From the NCBI GenBank assembly GCA_965198895.1, contig OZ240676.1, positions 248,001-312,000 of the forward strand: DNA of 64,000 bases, written 5' to 3'. This DNA comes from LMUY01 sp965198895 (lineage in GTDB: Bacteria > Pseudomonadota > Alphaproteobacteria > Acetobacterales > Acetobacteraceae). The translations under genes were made by a program, and so were the position numbers. Positions within the stretch are counted from its first letter, which is position 1. The number at the start of each line of letters is the position of its first letter. Positions 16,037-24,453 of this stretch are shown one piece after another. The notes under the pieces are model-generated. The model had not been told where the DNA came from, did no database searches, and was given only the letters and a program-made list of their open reading frames with translations.

Positions 16037-16981
16037 ATGTCCGAATCATGGCGTCCCACCGAACGTTATCCCGACCCGGCGGTCGAGGTCCTCGACCCGA
16101 GTTTTGCGCCCTACCGCGTCGTGCTCGGGGCGGTCGAGCGGCTGTATACCGGCTGCCGGTGGGCCGAGGGCCCGGTGTGGTTCGGCGACGCGCGTTGCGT
16201 TCTATGGAGCGACATCCCCAACAACCGCATCCTGCGCTGGGACGAGGAGACCGGTGCGACCACCGTGTTCCGGCGGCCGGCGAACAACGCGAATGGCAAT
16301 ACGCGGGACCGGCAAGGGCGGCTGGTGACCTGCGAACACGGCACGCGCCGGGTCACCCGCACGGAGTACGACGGCACGATCACCGTCCTGGCCGACAGTT
16401 TCGATGGCAAGCGATTGAATTCTCCGAACGACGTCGTGATCAAATCGGACGGCTCGATTTGGTTCACCGACCCCGATTTCGGCATTGGCGGCTTCTACGA
16501 GGGGGAAAAGGCCATCCCCGAACTCCCCACCAACGTCTACCGGATCGATGGCCAGACTGGGGCCATCAGCGTTGTCGCCGGGGAGGTCGGACGACCCAAC
16601 GGGCTTGCCTTCTCCCCTGACGAACGCGTGCTGTATGTTGTCGAATGCGCCGCCACGCCGCGGCGCTTGCTGGCGTTCGACGTGTCTGCGGATGGGCGAT
16701 CGCTTGCCAACCAGCGGATGTTCATCGATGCCGGCGAGGGCTCGCCCGACGGCTTCCGGGTCGATATCGATGGTAACCTTTGGTGCGGCTGGGGCATGAC
16801 CCCCGAACTGGACGGCGTGATGGTGTTCAACGCGGCAGGCGCTCCGATCGGGCGCATCGCCCTGCCGGAGCGATGCGCCAATCTGTGTTTCGGCGGCCGC
16901 CACCGCAACCGGCTGTTCATGGCGTCCAGCCAGTCGCTGTATAGCCTGTATGTGCATACACAGGGCGTGCCGGGAGGTTAG
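16037..16981 (+). CDS. SMP-30/gluconolactonase-like beta-propeller enzyme
   Basis: A 314-residue six-bladed propeller of the SMP-30/gluconolactonase/LRE family, lactonases needing a divalent metal. Motifs: GCRWAEGPVWF (metal-ligand Glu in the first blade), LVTCEHGTRRVTR, LNSPNDVVIKSDGSIWFTDPDFG (Asn and Asp ligands), GRPNGLAFSPDERVLYV and SPDGFRVDIDGNLWCGWG. Probably hydrolyses a sugar lactone, fitting the PQQ-type sugar oxidation common in acetic acid bacteria. Stands alone, divergent from the lut unit. Confidence 0.9.
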   Translation: MSESWRPTERYPDPAVEVLDPSFAPYRVVLGAVERLYTGCRWAEGPVWFGDARCVLWSDIPNNRILRWDEETGATTVFRRPANNANGNTRDRQGRLVTCEHGTRRVTRTEYDGTITVLADSFDGKRLNSPNDVVIKSDGSIWFTDPDFGIGGFYEGEKAIPELPTNVYRIDGQTGAISVVAGEVGRPNGLAFSPDERVLYVVECAATPRRLLAFDVSADGRSLANQRMFIDAGEGSPDGFRVDIDGNLWCGWGMTPELDGVMVFNAAGAPIGRIALPERCANLCFGGRHRNRLFMASSQSLYSLYVHTQGVPGG

Positions 16982-16987
16982 ACCGGC

Positions 16988-17539
16988 TTACCGCATCGAG
17001 GACTGGAGCGCTTGCAGCTTACCCAGATCCTCCTGCACGACCGGTAGGGCGCGATCGACCAGTGCCCGCATCGATGGGTCCTGCGTGCGCGCCTGTTCGG
17101 CTTGGAACGCCCGGATCGCACGCTGATGCGTCTCGACCTGGTCGGCCAGGTACAACCGGTCGAACGCGCCGCCATGCAGGGCCTGGGTCCGCTCCAGCCG
17201 GCCCCGCAGGTCGGCAGGCAACTCGCGCGGGGGCGTTATGCCGTTCTTCCGGACAGCGTCTTGCATTAGGGGATAGAGTTGGTTGGCCTTGCCGACGATC
17301 TCCGCCGCCAGGGCACGAACCTGCGGGTTGCCCGACTGGGTTGCCGCCAACTGTCCCTCGTCGTTGTCCATCTCGACAATGCGGTAGCTCTCGGTCACGA
17401 AGTTAGCGTCCGCCTGGCTGAGTTGCTGCCCCGTCAGGATCTGCTCCTGCGGCAGCGGCGCTTGGGCCCGAGTGGCACATCCCGCTACCGGTAGGGCGAG
17501 GCAGAGACCGGCCACAGCCGCCTTGATCGTGACATCCAT
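16988..17539 (-). CDS. DUF4142 lipoprotein
   Basis: Starts at 17539; the upstream extension of the frame is unlikely. Residues 1-22 are a lipoprotein signal with lipobox LPVAGC (Cys21), so the protein is probably membrane-anchored in the periplasm or outer membrane. The remainder is the ferritin-like helical bundle of DUF4142: DANFVTESYRIVEMDNDEGQLA, VRALAAEIVGKANQLYPLM, and the paired helices DRLYLADQVETHQRAIRAFQ. Function of the family is not established. Convergent with the lactonase gene. Confidence 0.82.
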   Translation of the reverse strand: MDVTIKAAVAGLCLALPVAGCATRAQAPLPQEQILTGQQLSQADANFVTESYRIVEMDNDEGQLAATQSGNPQVRALAAEIVGKANQLYPLMQDAVRKNGITPPRELPADLRGRLERTQALHGGAFDRLYLADQVETHQRAIRAFQAEQARTQDPSMRALVDRALPVVQEDLGKLQALQSSMR

Positions 17540-17637
17540 CGGAAATCCCCCATGTGAAGCATCGTTGGGCGCAGCGCGCCGACACGCACCATTCCACACC
17601 CGAGCCATCTGACAACCCGCAGAGACCGTTCATACCC

Positions 17638-17958
17638 ATGCCCACGCACAACAAGGCTGAGATAGTTGCACGACAGACACCGTGGCGGGACGTGATCCTC
17701 GTCTGCCGGAAGTGCAGCGGCAAGCTGGATGGTGGCTTTGGGCCGGATGGCGAGGACAGTCTCCCGCGTGAACTCAAGCGCGGTCTGCGCTCCACCGGCC
17801 AGCGCGCGAGTTGCCGCGTGATCGAGACCAAGTGTCTCGGGATCTGCCCCAAAGGCGCCGTCACAGTGCTGGCAGCACGGACCCCTGGGGCAATCCTGAC
17901 GGTGCCCGCCGGGACGGACACGATGACGGTGTTGGCTAGGCTTCTGCCGCCTGCCTGA
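17638..17958 (+). CDS. thioredoxin-like 2Fe-2S ferredoxin-type protein
   Basis: A 106-residue protein whose four conserved cysteines are arranged VCRKCSGK near the N-terminus and SCRVIETKCLGICPKGAV in the second half, as in the thioredoxin-fold 2Fe-2S ferredoxins. It may act as electron carrier, though neighbours do not show for what. An upstream in-frame start at 17554 would overlap the divergent DUF4142 promoter region; ATG 17638 gives a compact domain. Its end overlaps the convergent EcsC gene by 23 bases. Confidence 0.7.
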   Translation: MPTHNKAEIVARQTPWRDVILVCRKCSGKLDGGFGPDGEDSLPRELKRGLRSTGQRASCRVIETKCLGICPKGAVTVLAARTPGAILTVPAGTDTMTVLARLLPPA

Positions 17959-18724
17959 CGGCGGCCTCGCCGAAGCGCCGCTCGAGACGGCGGATGGTGA
18001 AGTGGGCGCGGGCGAGGTCTCGGTAATGGCCGAGGAACGACGCATTCAGCGACGCACCTGCGACTGCGCCCAGGACTGGCACCGCTTGCAGCGCGAACTT
18101 TTGGGACAGCGTCACGCCGAACCGGCGGGCGACGTCGGTCAGCAGCATGGCCACCGGCCGGCCCTGCATGACGAAGCGCGCCGAGAAGTAGCTAGCCTCA
18201 GGCTCGCCGCTGCCCTTCTGCCCGGGGTTCAAAGCGAACACCTGCAAGCAGGCGGACCGCGCGTCCGGGTCGCTCAGATCCTCCCCTTCCTCCACGGCAA
18301 TGCGGGCGATTTCACGCATGATGGTCAGGCTGGTGACCGTGGCATCCGGCACGAATCCGCCCATACCGATGAAGCCGCCCACGGCCCCCGACAGGAACAC
18401 CAGCGGCCCAGCTAGGCGCCTGCTCTGCTCGAGCTGACCCTCCTTGCCCAGGCGCAGCACCGCGATGTCGAAGGCGCGCCTGAGGGCCACCTCCACGACG
18501 CTTTGGACCGCAGCTTGGGCGCCGGGAACAATCCCGAGCGAGCGTGTGCCGAAGCGGACCCCACGCCCCATCGCCCCGCCGACGACGTCGGCCAGGCGGA
18601 CCACCAGCCCGCCGCCGTCCTGCAGCCGCCCCATCGCCTGCGATAGCTCCGCCAGGGACGCCGGGTCGAGTGCGGCACCGTCCCCGCCGGTCGTCATCGC
18701 CGTTCCAACCTGCGTCATGCTCAT
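17936..18724 (-). CDS. EcsC-family protein
   Basis: A 262-residue protein with the EcsC signature: SRRLAGPLVFLSGAVGGFIGMGGFVPDATVTSLTIMREIARIA (about 97-140), ending in repeated hydrophobic Gly/Ala segments VPVLGAVAGASLNASFLGHYRDLARAHFTIRRLE. EcsC proteins are membrane-associated and of uncertain function; in Bacillus ecsC follows the ecsAB transporter genes, which are absent here. Followed on the same strand by the XRE regulator 24 bases upstream of its start. Confidence 0.85.
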   Translation of the reverse strand: MSMTQVGTAMTTGGDGAALDPASLAELSQAMGRLQDGGGLVVRLADVVGGAMGRGVRFGTRSLGIVPGAQAAVQSVVEVALRRAFDIAVLRLGKEGQLEQSRRLAGPLVFLSGAVGGFIGMGGFVPDATVTSLTIMREIARIAVEEGEDLSDPDARSACLQVFALNPGQKGSGEPEASYFSARFVMQGRPVAMLLTDVARRFGVTLSQKFALQAVPVLGAVAGASLNASFLGHYRDLARAHFTIRRLERRFGEAAVRQAAEA

Positions 18725-18748
18725 CGCTGCGCTCCCGCTGCACAGGCC

Positions 18749-19102
18749 TCAAACGCGCGGCTTGTCCATAGGCTCCCCGGCCGCGCGGGCGAGCCGCCGG
18801 GCCAGACGCAACACCTCGGCCCGCTGGTCCGGGCGGCAGACCCGGTAGAGCCTCAGCAGTGCGAGTTCGTCTCCCGTCAGCCCCTCCGGCCCGCGCGCCG
18901 CATCACCATGCAGCAGCACCTCGAGCGAGACGTCCAGGACCTGAGCGATGCGCGAGAGATTGCCGCTCACCTGGCCAGCGCGATCGGTTTCCCACTGTGC
19001 CACCGCGCTGCGGGAGACGCCGGTTGCAGCGGCCAGACCGGCCTGGCTCAAGCCGCGTTCGCGCCGGAGCACCGCGATCCGCTCCCCCAAACTCGACGTC
19101 AT
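18749..19102 (-). CDS. XRE-family transcriptional regulator
   Basis: 117 residues from the ATG at 19102. Residues 5-62 are a Cro/CI-type helix-turn-helix (LGERIAVLRRERGLSQAGLA, then GVSRSAVAQWETDRAGQVSG); the rest is a charged helical region, with no LexA-like peptidase domain. It is transcribed away from the phage-like genes that begin at 19260, as a prophage repressor would be, and the 157 bases between them hold promoter and dyad elements. It may instead be a host regulator co-transcribed with the EcsC gene. Confidence 0.82.
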   Translation of the reverse strand: MTSSLGERIAVLRRERGLSQAGLAAATGVSRSAVAQWETDRAGQVSGNLSRIAQVLDVSLEVLLHGDAARGPEGLTGDELALLRLYRVCRPDQRAEVLRLARRLARAAGEPMDKPRV

Positions 19103-19169
19103 CGATTCCCCCCAGGCCGCAATTGCCACTTCAACGGCAAACTTACACGAATAAACTTCACGAGAACAA

Positions 19170-19198
19170 TTGACGAACACTGTCAGTTATTCTAACAA
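19170..19198 (+). promoter_or_regulatory. candidate rightward promoter with overlapping operator dyad
   Basis: TTGACG at 19170-19175 and TAACAA at 19193-19198 are separated by 17 bases and point to the phage-like genes. The dyad GTTA-TTC-TAAC at 19186-19196 overlaps the -10. Upstream, AAACTTACACGA and AAACTTCACGAG (from 19139 and 19153) form an imperfect direct repeat. This is the arrangement expected for an early promoter shut by the divergent XRE repressor, but binding is inferred only. Confidence 0.45.
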
Positions 19199-19259
19199 TT
19201 CCTCGTGACCGCCCGCCTGTCTCCTGCAGGCCTGCCGCATGTCCTCAAGGACCCACAAA

Positions 19260-19556
19260 ATGTCCACTGCCATAATATGGTCGTCCCATGCGGACGCCCA
19301 GTTGCTCCATTTGCGTGCCGCCGGCATGCCTTGGCACGCGGTCGCCTCGCAACTCCAGGTCGGACGCAATTCGGTCATCGAGCGCGCCCGTCGCCTCGGG
19401 TTGCCGCCGATCACCCGCATGCAGCCGCTAGCCCGACCGGTTCCGCAGCGCACCGATCGGCCTGCCTTACCGCCGGGCCACCCGCTGTCGTGGCTGGCTA
19501 TCACGAGCAACTCCACACTCGAAGGCGTCCCTTACCCGTTTCCCGTGTTCCTGTGA
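19260..19556 (+). CDS. small phage helix-turn-helix protein, GcrA-like
   Basis: 98 residues from the ATG at 19260, which follows AAGGA with eight-base spacing. An in-frame ATG at 19239 lacks a ribosome site. Residues 3-50 resemble the GcrA or homeodomain-like recognition unit: IIWSSHADAQLLHLRAAGMP, then WHAVASQLQVGRNSVIERARRLGLPP. The remainder is proline-rich and disordered. First gene behind the candidate phage promoter, so a transcription factor or DNA-recognition role is likely. Confidence 0.68.
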   Translation: MSTAIIWSSHADAQLLHLRAAGMPWHAVASQLQVGRNSVIERARRLGLPPITRMQPLARPVPQRTDRPALPPGHPLSWLAITSNSTLEGVPYPFPVFL

Positions 19557-19579
19557 CCCACAACAGCGAGATCCAGCTC

Positions 19580-20179
19580 ATGACGTCACTCCGCCTTGGT
19601 AATGCTCCCACGGCCAGCGCCATACCGACCCGTGCGGCCACCTGCGACCTTGTTGTGCCGGAGCGTTTCGACATTCGCGCCACCCGTAGCCGCTCGTTTG
19701 TCCGCCCCGCCGTATTACGGCCAGAGCAGCGACCGCTCGTGGATGCGGAAACGGTGGGCGCACGGCTGGAGGAAGCCGGCCACGCACTGCTCAGCTTGCC
19801 ACGCACCGGCCCTACGACGGCGCTTCGCCAGACCCGACACCAGTTCGTAGCCGAGGCACTCGACGCCTATGCAGCAGCCGATACTTCACGGCCGCGGGCG
19901 CCGACACCCTCGGCGGCGCAGATCACCCGGATGGATCAGGCACTGGCGTGGATCGCGCTAATTCCGGCCGACAAACTCGTCCTGCGGCGTATCGTGGGCT
20001 GCCGCAGTTTAGTGAGCCCACTGACCGGACGCCACCTGTTTAGTTGGCGGCGGCTGGCCCGCCTGCTAGGCGCGGACCACAAGGCGATCAGCCGGTGGCA
20101 CGCCAACGGGATCGACTTGATTGTCACCGCGCTGAATCACGACGCTGCCATCGCCCGATCCTGGGATAGCGTTCGCTAG
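19580..20179 (+). CDS. DUF6362-like phage protein
   Basis: 199 residues from the ATG at 19580; the open frame upstream is a shadow of the previous gene. The C-terminal half (about 115-195) resembles DUF6362: ITRMDQALAWIALIPADKLV, then FSWRRLARLLGADHKAISRWHANGIDLIVTALN, an HTH-like region. Its start can be read as DNA binding, in the position often occupied by packaging regulators ahead of terminase. Its stop codon overlaps, in the palindrome CTAG, with that of the convergent lipoprotein gene. Confidence 0.65.
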   Translation: MTSLRLGNAPTASAIPTRAATCDLVVPERFDIRATRSRSFVRPAVLRPEQRPLVDAETVGARLEEAGHALLSLPRTGPTTALRQTRHQFVAEALDAYAAADTSRPRAPTPSAAQITRMDQALAWIALIPADKLVLRRIVGCRSLVSPLTGRHLFSWRRLARLLGADHKAISRWHANGIDLIVTALNHDAAIARSWDSVR

Positions 20180-20580
20180 GTCCGGGCCAAATCCACCGAC
20201 GCCCGGCAACGCGGCGTCGCAAAGGTTCCGTGCACGTGTTCCCCGGCACGACTCCCATCGAAGACTTGCGGGAAGGGCTTCTTGTCGGCGCCGGTCGCGT
20301 TGCTCCCCGCCAGCACGTGCCCGGCGCCATCCACATGTCCAGGCAGCACCGTCACACCGTCGGTGGGAGCGAACTGTGCCTCGCTGCCACGTAGGGTCAA
20401 CGTCGCGGTCGCGTTTCCCTGCGAATCGAAGCCGAGCCCGCAATCGCCCTGGGTGGTCACGAGATGGCCGGCGTAGCGCCCGTCGCCGGCAGCGCCGCAG
20501 CCGGCGAGCGTGGTCGCGAGCAAACCGAGAAAAATCACTTTTCCGAGAGCAATGCCTTGCCCAAACGCTCCAGTTTGCAT
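20176..20580 (-). CDS. prophage-encoded lipoprotein (moron-like)
   Basis: Minus-strand gene inside the plus-strand phage region. 134 residues from the ATG at 20580, which has TAAGGAAG as ribosome site. Residues 12-33 form a lipoprotein signal (VIFLGLLATTLAGCG). The mature protein is beta-rich with three further cysteines (GDCGLGFDS, TPRCRAS) and a central GHVDGAGHVLAGS. The opposite orientation and exported product are typical of a moron: a gene carried by a prophage and expressed from its own promoter in the lysogen. Function unknown. Confidence 0.68.
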   Translation of the reverse strand: MQTGAFGQGIALGKVIFLGLLATTLAGCGAAGDGRYAGHLVTTQGDCGLGFDSQGNATATLTLRGSEAQFAPTDGVTVLPGHVDGAGHVLAGSNATGADKKPFPQVFDGSRAGEHVHGTFATPRCRASVDLART

Positions 20581-20594
20581 TAGGATCTTCCTTA
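20560..20594. repeat. 35-bp repeat, copy 1 (contains the lipoprotein start region)
   Basis: 31 of 35 bases match the copy at 22399-22433. It consists of a dyad CAAAC-N6-GTTTG followed by ATTAGGAT and a second dyad AGGA-TCT-TCCT. Read on the minus strand this copy holds the ribosome site and ATG of the lipoprotein gene, so the left part is coding. Confidence 0.75.
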
Positions 20595-20735
20595 CAGTCG
20601 ATTGTTTATCAATGCGATTGGGCTTTCTCCACAGGAAATGGCAGCCGGCTCTAAGCGGTGACATCTCCGCGACGGACGAGGCTGCTTGCTGAGCCTGTTC
20701 ACGCCAGCAACCTGCCACCTCTAGGAAAATAACCC

Positions 20736-21011
20736 TTGCCCAAACTCCCCAGCGTGGACCATGTTGGTTCCCACGCTGATCCGCCCTGCCCCGTTAAGCC
20801 TTGCCCCGATGAACCCTGCCCAGACACACCGCTCGAGCTAATCTTGACCGAGATGCGGCGGAAATTCAGGGGGGGCGACAAGGACGGCGCAGTCGCACTC
20901 GCTCGGATCGCCGCGCCGTATCTGCACCCTCGCCTCCCTGCCGCAACTCCTGCCGCGGACCTCGCAACCATGCCCGATGCCGACCTGGACACAGTCAGAC
21001 CTCAAAGCTGA
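20736..21011 (+). CDS. small protein before terminase, candidate small-terminase-like
   Basis: 91 residues; the N-terminal third is Cys-Pro repeats (PPCPVKPCPDEPCPDTP), unusual, and the following part LELILTEMRRKFRGGDKDGAVALARIAAPYLHPRL matches a helical motif common in short proteins preceding terminase genes in alphaproteobacterial phages. It overlaps the terminase start by 35 bases. The position suggests the small terminase subunit or a DNA-binding accessory, but no HTH is clear. The Cys-Pro stretch may lie upstream of the true start. Confidence 0.55.
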   Translation: MPKLPSVDHVGSHADPPCPVKPCPDEPCPDTPLELILTEMRRKFRGGDKDGAVALARIAAPYLHPRLPAATPAADLATMPDADLDTVRPQS

Positions 21012-22380
21012 GCGTATACTCCGCAAGAGCATACGCACAGATCTCGCCGCTTGGGCCAAACTTGCCCTCGCTCCCCGTGGCCATCAACCTGCAGCCCACC
21101 ATCGCTTGATCCTACGCGAATTGGAAAGCCTATCCGCCGGCCGTACCGACAGGCTTATGCTTCTCCTACCACCAGGCTCCGCGAAATCCACGTATGCCTC
21201 CCTGGTCTTTCCACCCTGGTGGATCTCCCGTCATCCGACTTCGTCGATAATTGCGACGAGCCATACATCCTCTCTTGCCCGCCACTTCGGCCGCGGCGTC
21301 CGCGCGCTGGTCGAGCAGCACGCCCCTCGTTTGGGCTACGCACTCGATCCGGCCTCTCGGGCGGCCCACCGCTTCGGCACGAATACCGGCGCCGAATATT
21401 ATGCGACGGGCGTGCGCGGCCCTATCACGGGTCGCCGCGCCGATCTCATCCTGATCGACGACCCCGTTAAATCCCAAGCCGAAGCCGATAGCCCAGCTGC
21501 CCGCGAGCAGCTCTGGAACTGGTTTCGCTCGGACCTCACGACCCGGCTCAAGCCCGGTGGCCGTATGATCCTCGTCATGACGCGGTGGCACCCCGACGAC
21601 CTCGGAGGCCGCATCGCCGATGGCCCTGATCCGTGGCGTACGCTGCGCCTCCCTGCCCTCGCCGAGGCCGACGATCCGCTCGGACGCGAACCGGGCGCAC
21701 CCTTGTGGCCGGAATGGGAAGATGCCGCGGCAATCGCTCGCAGACGCGAACTTCTCGGCGAGCGAACCTTTGCCTCTCTCTTCCAGCAAGATCCCAGGCC
21801 TCGTACCGGCCGGCTATTCCAAGCGGCGCGCATCACGATCGCCGAAGATCCCGCGACCCTCAACGCAGTGCGCGCATGGGATCTCGCGGCAACGGCCGAG
21901 ACCCGCGGGCGCGATCCGGACTTCACCGTCGGCCTTAAGCTGGCGCGGGATGCCGCGGGCGGCTTCATCGTGCTCGACATCGTCCGCCTCCGCGGCGGAC
22001 CGCACGAGGTGGAACAGGCGATCGCCGCCACCGCCGCGGCAGACGGCCCGTCGGTTCCGATTGGGCTCCCACAGGACCCTGGGCAAGCCGGACGCGCGCA
22101 GATCCGCTACTTGACGGGGCGGCTTGCCGGCTACCGCGTGATTTCCAGCCCCGAAACTGGGGCGAAGGAAACACGGGCAATGCCCGCCGCGAGCCAAGTC
22201 AACGCGGGTAACATGTCTGCCCGGCGGGCGCCCTGGAATCGGGCGTTCGTGGAGGAGTTGCAAGACTTTCCCGAGGGCGCCAAGGACGATCAGGTCGACG
22301 CGCTCAGCCGCGCGATGGCGATGTTGACGGAAACATCCGCGCCGAGCCGCCGCGCGAACGTCCCCATGCTCAGCCGCTGA
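20977..22380 (+). CDS. phage terminase large subunit
   Basis: Motor that cuts and pumps phage DNA into the prohead. 467 residues. The ATPase half has Walker A LLLPPGSAKST (62-72), Walker B DLILIDDP (156-163) and coupling motif around ATSHTSS. The nuclease half has the RNase-H-like acidic residues in VRAWDLAATAETRGRDPDFTVG and, near the C-terminus, the conserved KDDQVDALSRAM. Typical length. Alternative ATG seven bases upstream is in another frame. Confidence 0.93.
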   Translation: MPTWTQSDLKAERILRKSIRTDLAAWAKLALAPRGHQPAAHHRLILRELESLSAGRTDRLMLLLPPGSAKSTYASLVFPPWWISRHPTSSIIATSHTSSLARHFGRGVRALVEQHAPRLGYALDPASRAAHRFGTNTGAEYYATGVRGPITGRRADLILIDDPVKSQAEADSPAAREQLWNWFRSDLTTRLKPGGRMILVMTRWHPDDLGGRIADGPDPWRTLRLPALAEADDPLGREPGAPLWPEWEDAAAIARRRELLGERTFASLFQQDPRPRTGRLFQAARITIAEDPATLNAVRAWDLAATAETRGRDPDFTVGLKLARDAAGGFIVLDIVRLRGGPHEVEQAIAATAAADGPSVPIGLPQDPGQAGRAQIRYLTGRLAGYRVISSPETGAKETRAMPAASQVNAGNMSARRAPWNRAFVEELQDFPEGAKDDQVDALSRAMAMLTETSAPSRRANVPMLSR

Positions 22381-22398
22381 CGGAGCAAGACAAGCCTA

Positions 22399-22433
22399 CC
22401 CAAACGCCCCGGTTTGGATTAGGATATTCCTTA
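22399..22433. repeat. 35-bp repeat, copy 2 (between terminase and portal)
   Basis: Second copy of the element at 20560-20594. Here the first dyad is extended (CCAAAC-N6-GTTTGG), and the second is AGGA-TAT-TCCT. No start codon is preserved on the minus strand, so it is not simply a duplicated gene start. It sits in the 165-base gap between terminase and portal genes and may be a regulatory or packaging-recognition site. Confidence 0.72.
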
Positions 22434-22545
22434 TACTGTTCGAACCTACGCCGACATCTTCTGCAAGGCCGCAGAGAGCGTAGCCGCACCGGGCACCGAA
22501 GCGGATCTCCTGGCCTTCCCGAGCCGTCCCCCCTTAAGGACCCGC

Positions 22546-24015
22546 ATGTTTCAATCCATTTGCGACCTCATCCCGGCGGACCCGGATATGCCGGAGCGCG
22601 CCCGGCGTCTGGACATCATGCGCCGGGTCCTGAACGGTACTCTCTACGACGTGCTGCCCCACGATTTCCACGAAGAGCGTACGCCGGGCGGTGAATATAT
22701 CCCACTGCGCCTGCGCCGCCCGTCGGTTCGATACGCCCTCTCGCGCATCGTCACGGAAGACAGCGTTGCGCTGCTGTTCTCCGAGGGCCATTTCCCAACC
22801 ATCGACTCCCCCGATCGCTCAACGCGTGACACGCTGGCGGCGTTGCTGAAGTCAGCGCGGTTCAACGAAGTCATGATCGACGCGGCGCTGCGTGGCGCGA
22901 TCGGCAGCGTCGCCATCATGATGCGCATCCTTGCCGGCCGTCCCTTCTTCACGACGATGGAGACGGTGAACCTCACCCCGATCTGGCGCCCCGAAGCGCC
23001 GGATACTCTGGCCGCAGTGATCGAGCGTTACAAGCTCCCTGGTGCCAATTTCGCCGCAGCAGGCTACTCTCTACCAGACTTAGGAGGCTCCTACTGGTTC
23101 AATCGCCGATGGGACGCGACCGCCGAAACTTGGTACCTTCCCCAACTCGTCGGCGATCCGAGCCCACCGACACCGGATCTATCGCGCTCGGTCAATCATG
23201 GCCTCGGCTTCGTTCCGATCGCCTGGATCCGCAATCTGCCGGGCGCTTCCTGGACTGGGGACGACGCCGATGGGGCCTGCACCTTTCGCGCCGCAATCGA
23301 GACCGGGATCGAGATCGACTATCAGCTCTCGCAAGCCGGGCGCGGGCTGAAATACAGCTCCGACCCAACGCTGCTGATCAAGGAGCCGGCCGGGATAGAA
23401 GGTGAACTCATCCGGGGCGCCGGGAATGCGCTCATCGTCAGTGAGCATGGTGACGCCAAGCTGTTGGAGATCGGCGGTACGGCGTCATCCGCGGTGATCG
23501 AATATGTCCGCACCTTGCGAGAGTTCGCGCTCGAAAGCGTCCATGGTAACCGGGCCGATGCATCTCGGTTGTCTGCCGCCACATCCGGCCGTGCGCTGGA
23601 GCTGATGAACCAAGGTCTGCTTTGGCTCGCCGACAATCTAAGGATCTCCTACGGCGAGGGCGCGATGCTGACCCTTGCACGTATGGTCTTGCGTGCCGGA
23701 GAGAAATATCAGCTCCGCCTTGCCGATAAGATCCTGCCCCAGCTTGATCCAGCTGCGACACTCTCGCTGATCTGGCCCAGCTGGTATCCGGAAACATCCC
23801 GAGATCGCCAGTGCGACGCCTCGACACTGACGACGCTGGTCGCGAACGGTCAACTCAGCCGGGAGACTGCGCTAAAGGCGATTGCTGCGACGTACGATAT
23901 CGAAGACATCCCGGCCGAACTTGCCCGAATCGATGCAGCACGGGCCGCCGCTGGGCCTGCCCCCTCGGCATCGTCCTCCACGACATCTGAGGAAGGATCA
24001 AGCGAGGAAGCCTAA
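22546..24015 (+). CDS. phage portal protein
   Basis: 489 residues; dodecameric ring at the head vertex through which DNA passes. Portal features: N-terminal helical ARRLDIMRRVLNGTLY, wing/stem region with RPSVRYALSRIVTEDSVALLFSEGHFP, and the helical QLSQAGRGLKYSSDPTLLIK and FALESVHGNRADASRLSAATSGRALELM region typical of SPP1-gp6-like portals. It ends in an acidic Ser/Glu tail. Start at ATG 22546 after TAAGGA; the frame is open further upstream but has no usable start. Confidence 0.87.
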   Translation: MFQSICDLIPADPDMPERARRLDIMRRVLNGTLYDVLPHDFHEERTPGGEYIPLRLRRPSVRYALSRIVTEDSVALLFSEGHFPTIDSPDRSTRDTLAALLKSARFNEVMIDAALRGAIGSVAIMMRILAGRPFFTTMETVNLTPIWRPEAPDTLAAVIERYKLPGANFAAAGYSLPDLGGSYWFNRRWDATAETWYLPQLVGDPSPPTPDLSRSVNHGLGFVPIAWIRNLPGASWTGDDADGACTFRAAIETGIEIDYQLSQAGRGLKYSSDPTLLIKEPAGIEGELIRGAGNALIVSEHGDAKLLEIGGTASSAVIEYVRTLREFALESVHGNRADASRLSAATSGRALELMNQGLLWLADNLRISYGEGAMLTLARMVLRAGEKYQLRLADKILPQLDPAATLSLIWPSWYPETSRDRQCDASTLTTLVANGQLSRETALKAIAATYDIEDIPAELARIDAARAAAGPAPSASSSTTSEEGSSEEA

Positions 24016-24058
24016 CCCAAACCGAGCTGCCCCCCTCTTAAGACGGACCCCGCAATTC

Positions 24059-24430
24059 ATGCCCGATGAAGCCGACGACGCCCCAAAACCCGACCCGACG
24101 GACATACTTCGCCAACAACTCGCCCAAGCGAACAGCCGTCTGGTTCACGCTGAACTCAAGGCCCATGCAATCCATGCCGGCATCATCGACCTGGACTGCC
24201 TGAAGTTGCTCGATACGTCGTCCCTGCAGCTCGACGCAGACGGCAACCTACCGAATGCCGCTGCAGCTTTGGCAACTCTGAAGCGCGACAAACCATGGCT
24301 ATTCGCGAGAGCGAGCAGCAGCCATCCGGCGCTCACACCGGCGCCTGAAGCGCCTAAAACACGCATGGCCAAGGAAATGAGTCATGCGGAGTGGCAAGCT
24401 GCTCGAGAGCGCCTAATCCGAGGCCGCTGA
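24059..24430 (+). CDS. scaffold-like phage head protein
   Basis: 123 residues: acidic proline-rich start (MPDEADDAPKPDPTD), a coiled-coil-prone helix ILRQQLAQANSRLVHAELKAHAIHAG, then IDLDCLKLLDTSSLQLDADGNL, and a basic end (MSHAEWQAARERLIRGR). This order is typical of small scaffolding proteins made between portal and capsid genes. Start at ATG 24059, 43 bases after the portal gene. No protease domain is attached, and no head protease gene is present nearby. Confidence 0.7.
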   Translation: MPDEADDAPKPDPTDILRQQLAQANSRLVHAELKAHAIHAGIIDLDCLKLLDTSSLQLDADGNLPNAAAALATLKRDKPWLFARASSSHPALTPAPEAPKTRMAKEMSHAEWQAARERLIRGR

Positions 24431-24453
24431 CCAGTGACCGCGTCGAGCCGCCG

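Noticed and set aside
19205..19579. N-terminal extension of the DUF6362-like frame
   Set aside because: It overlaps the HTH gene in another frame and has shadow-like composition; the ATG at 19580 follows the HTH gene stop properly.
22399..22440. Promoter TTGGAT/TATACT after the terminase gene
   Set aside because: The spacing between the two boxes is only 12 bases, too short for a sigma-70 promoter; the sequence is better described as part of the 35-bp repeat.
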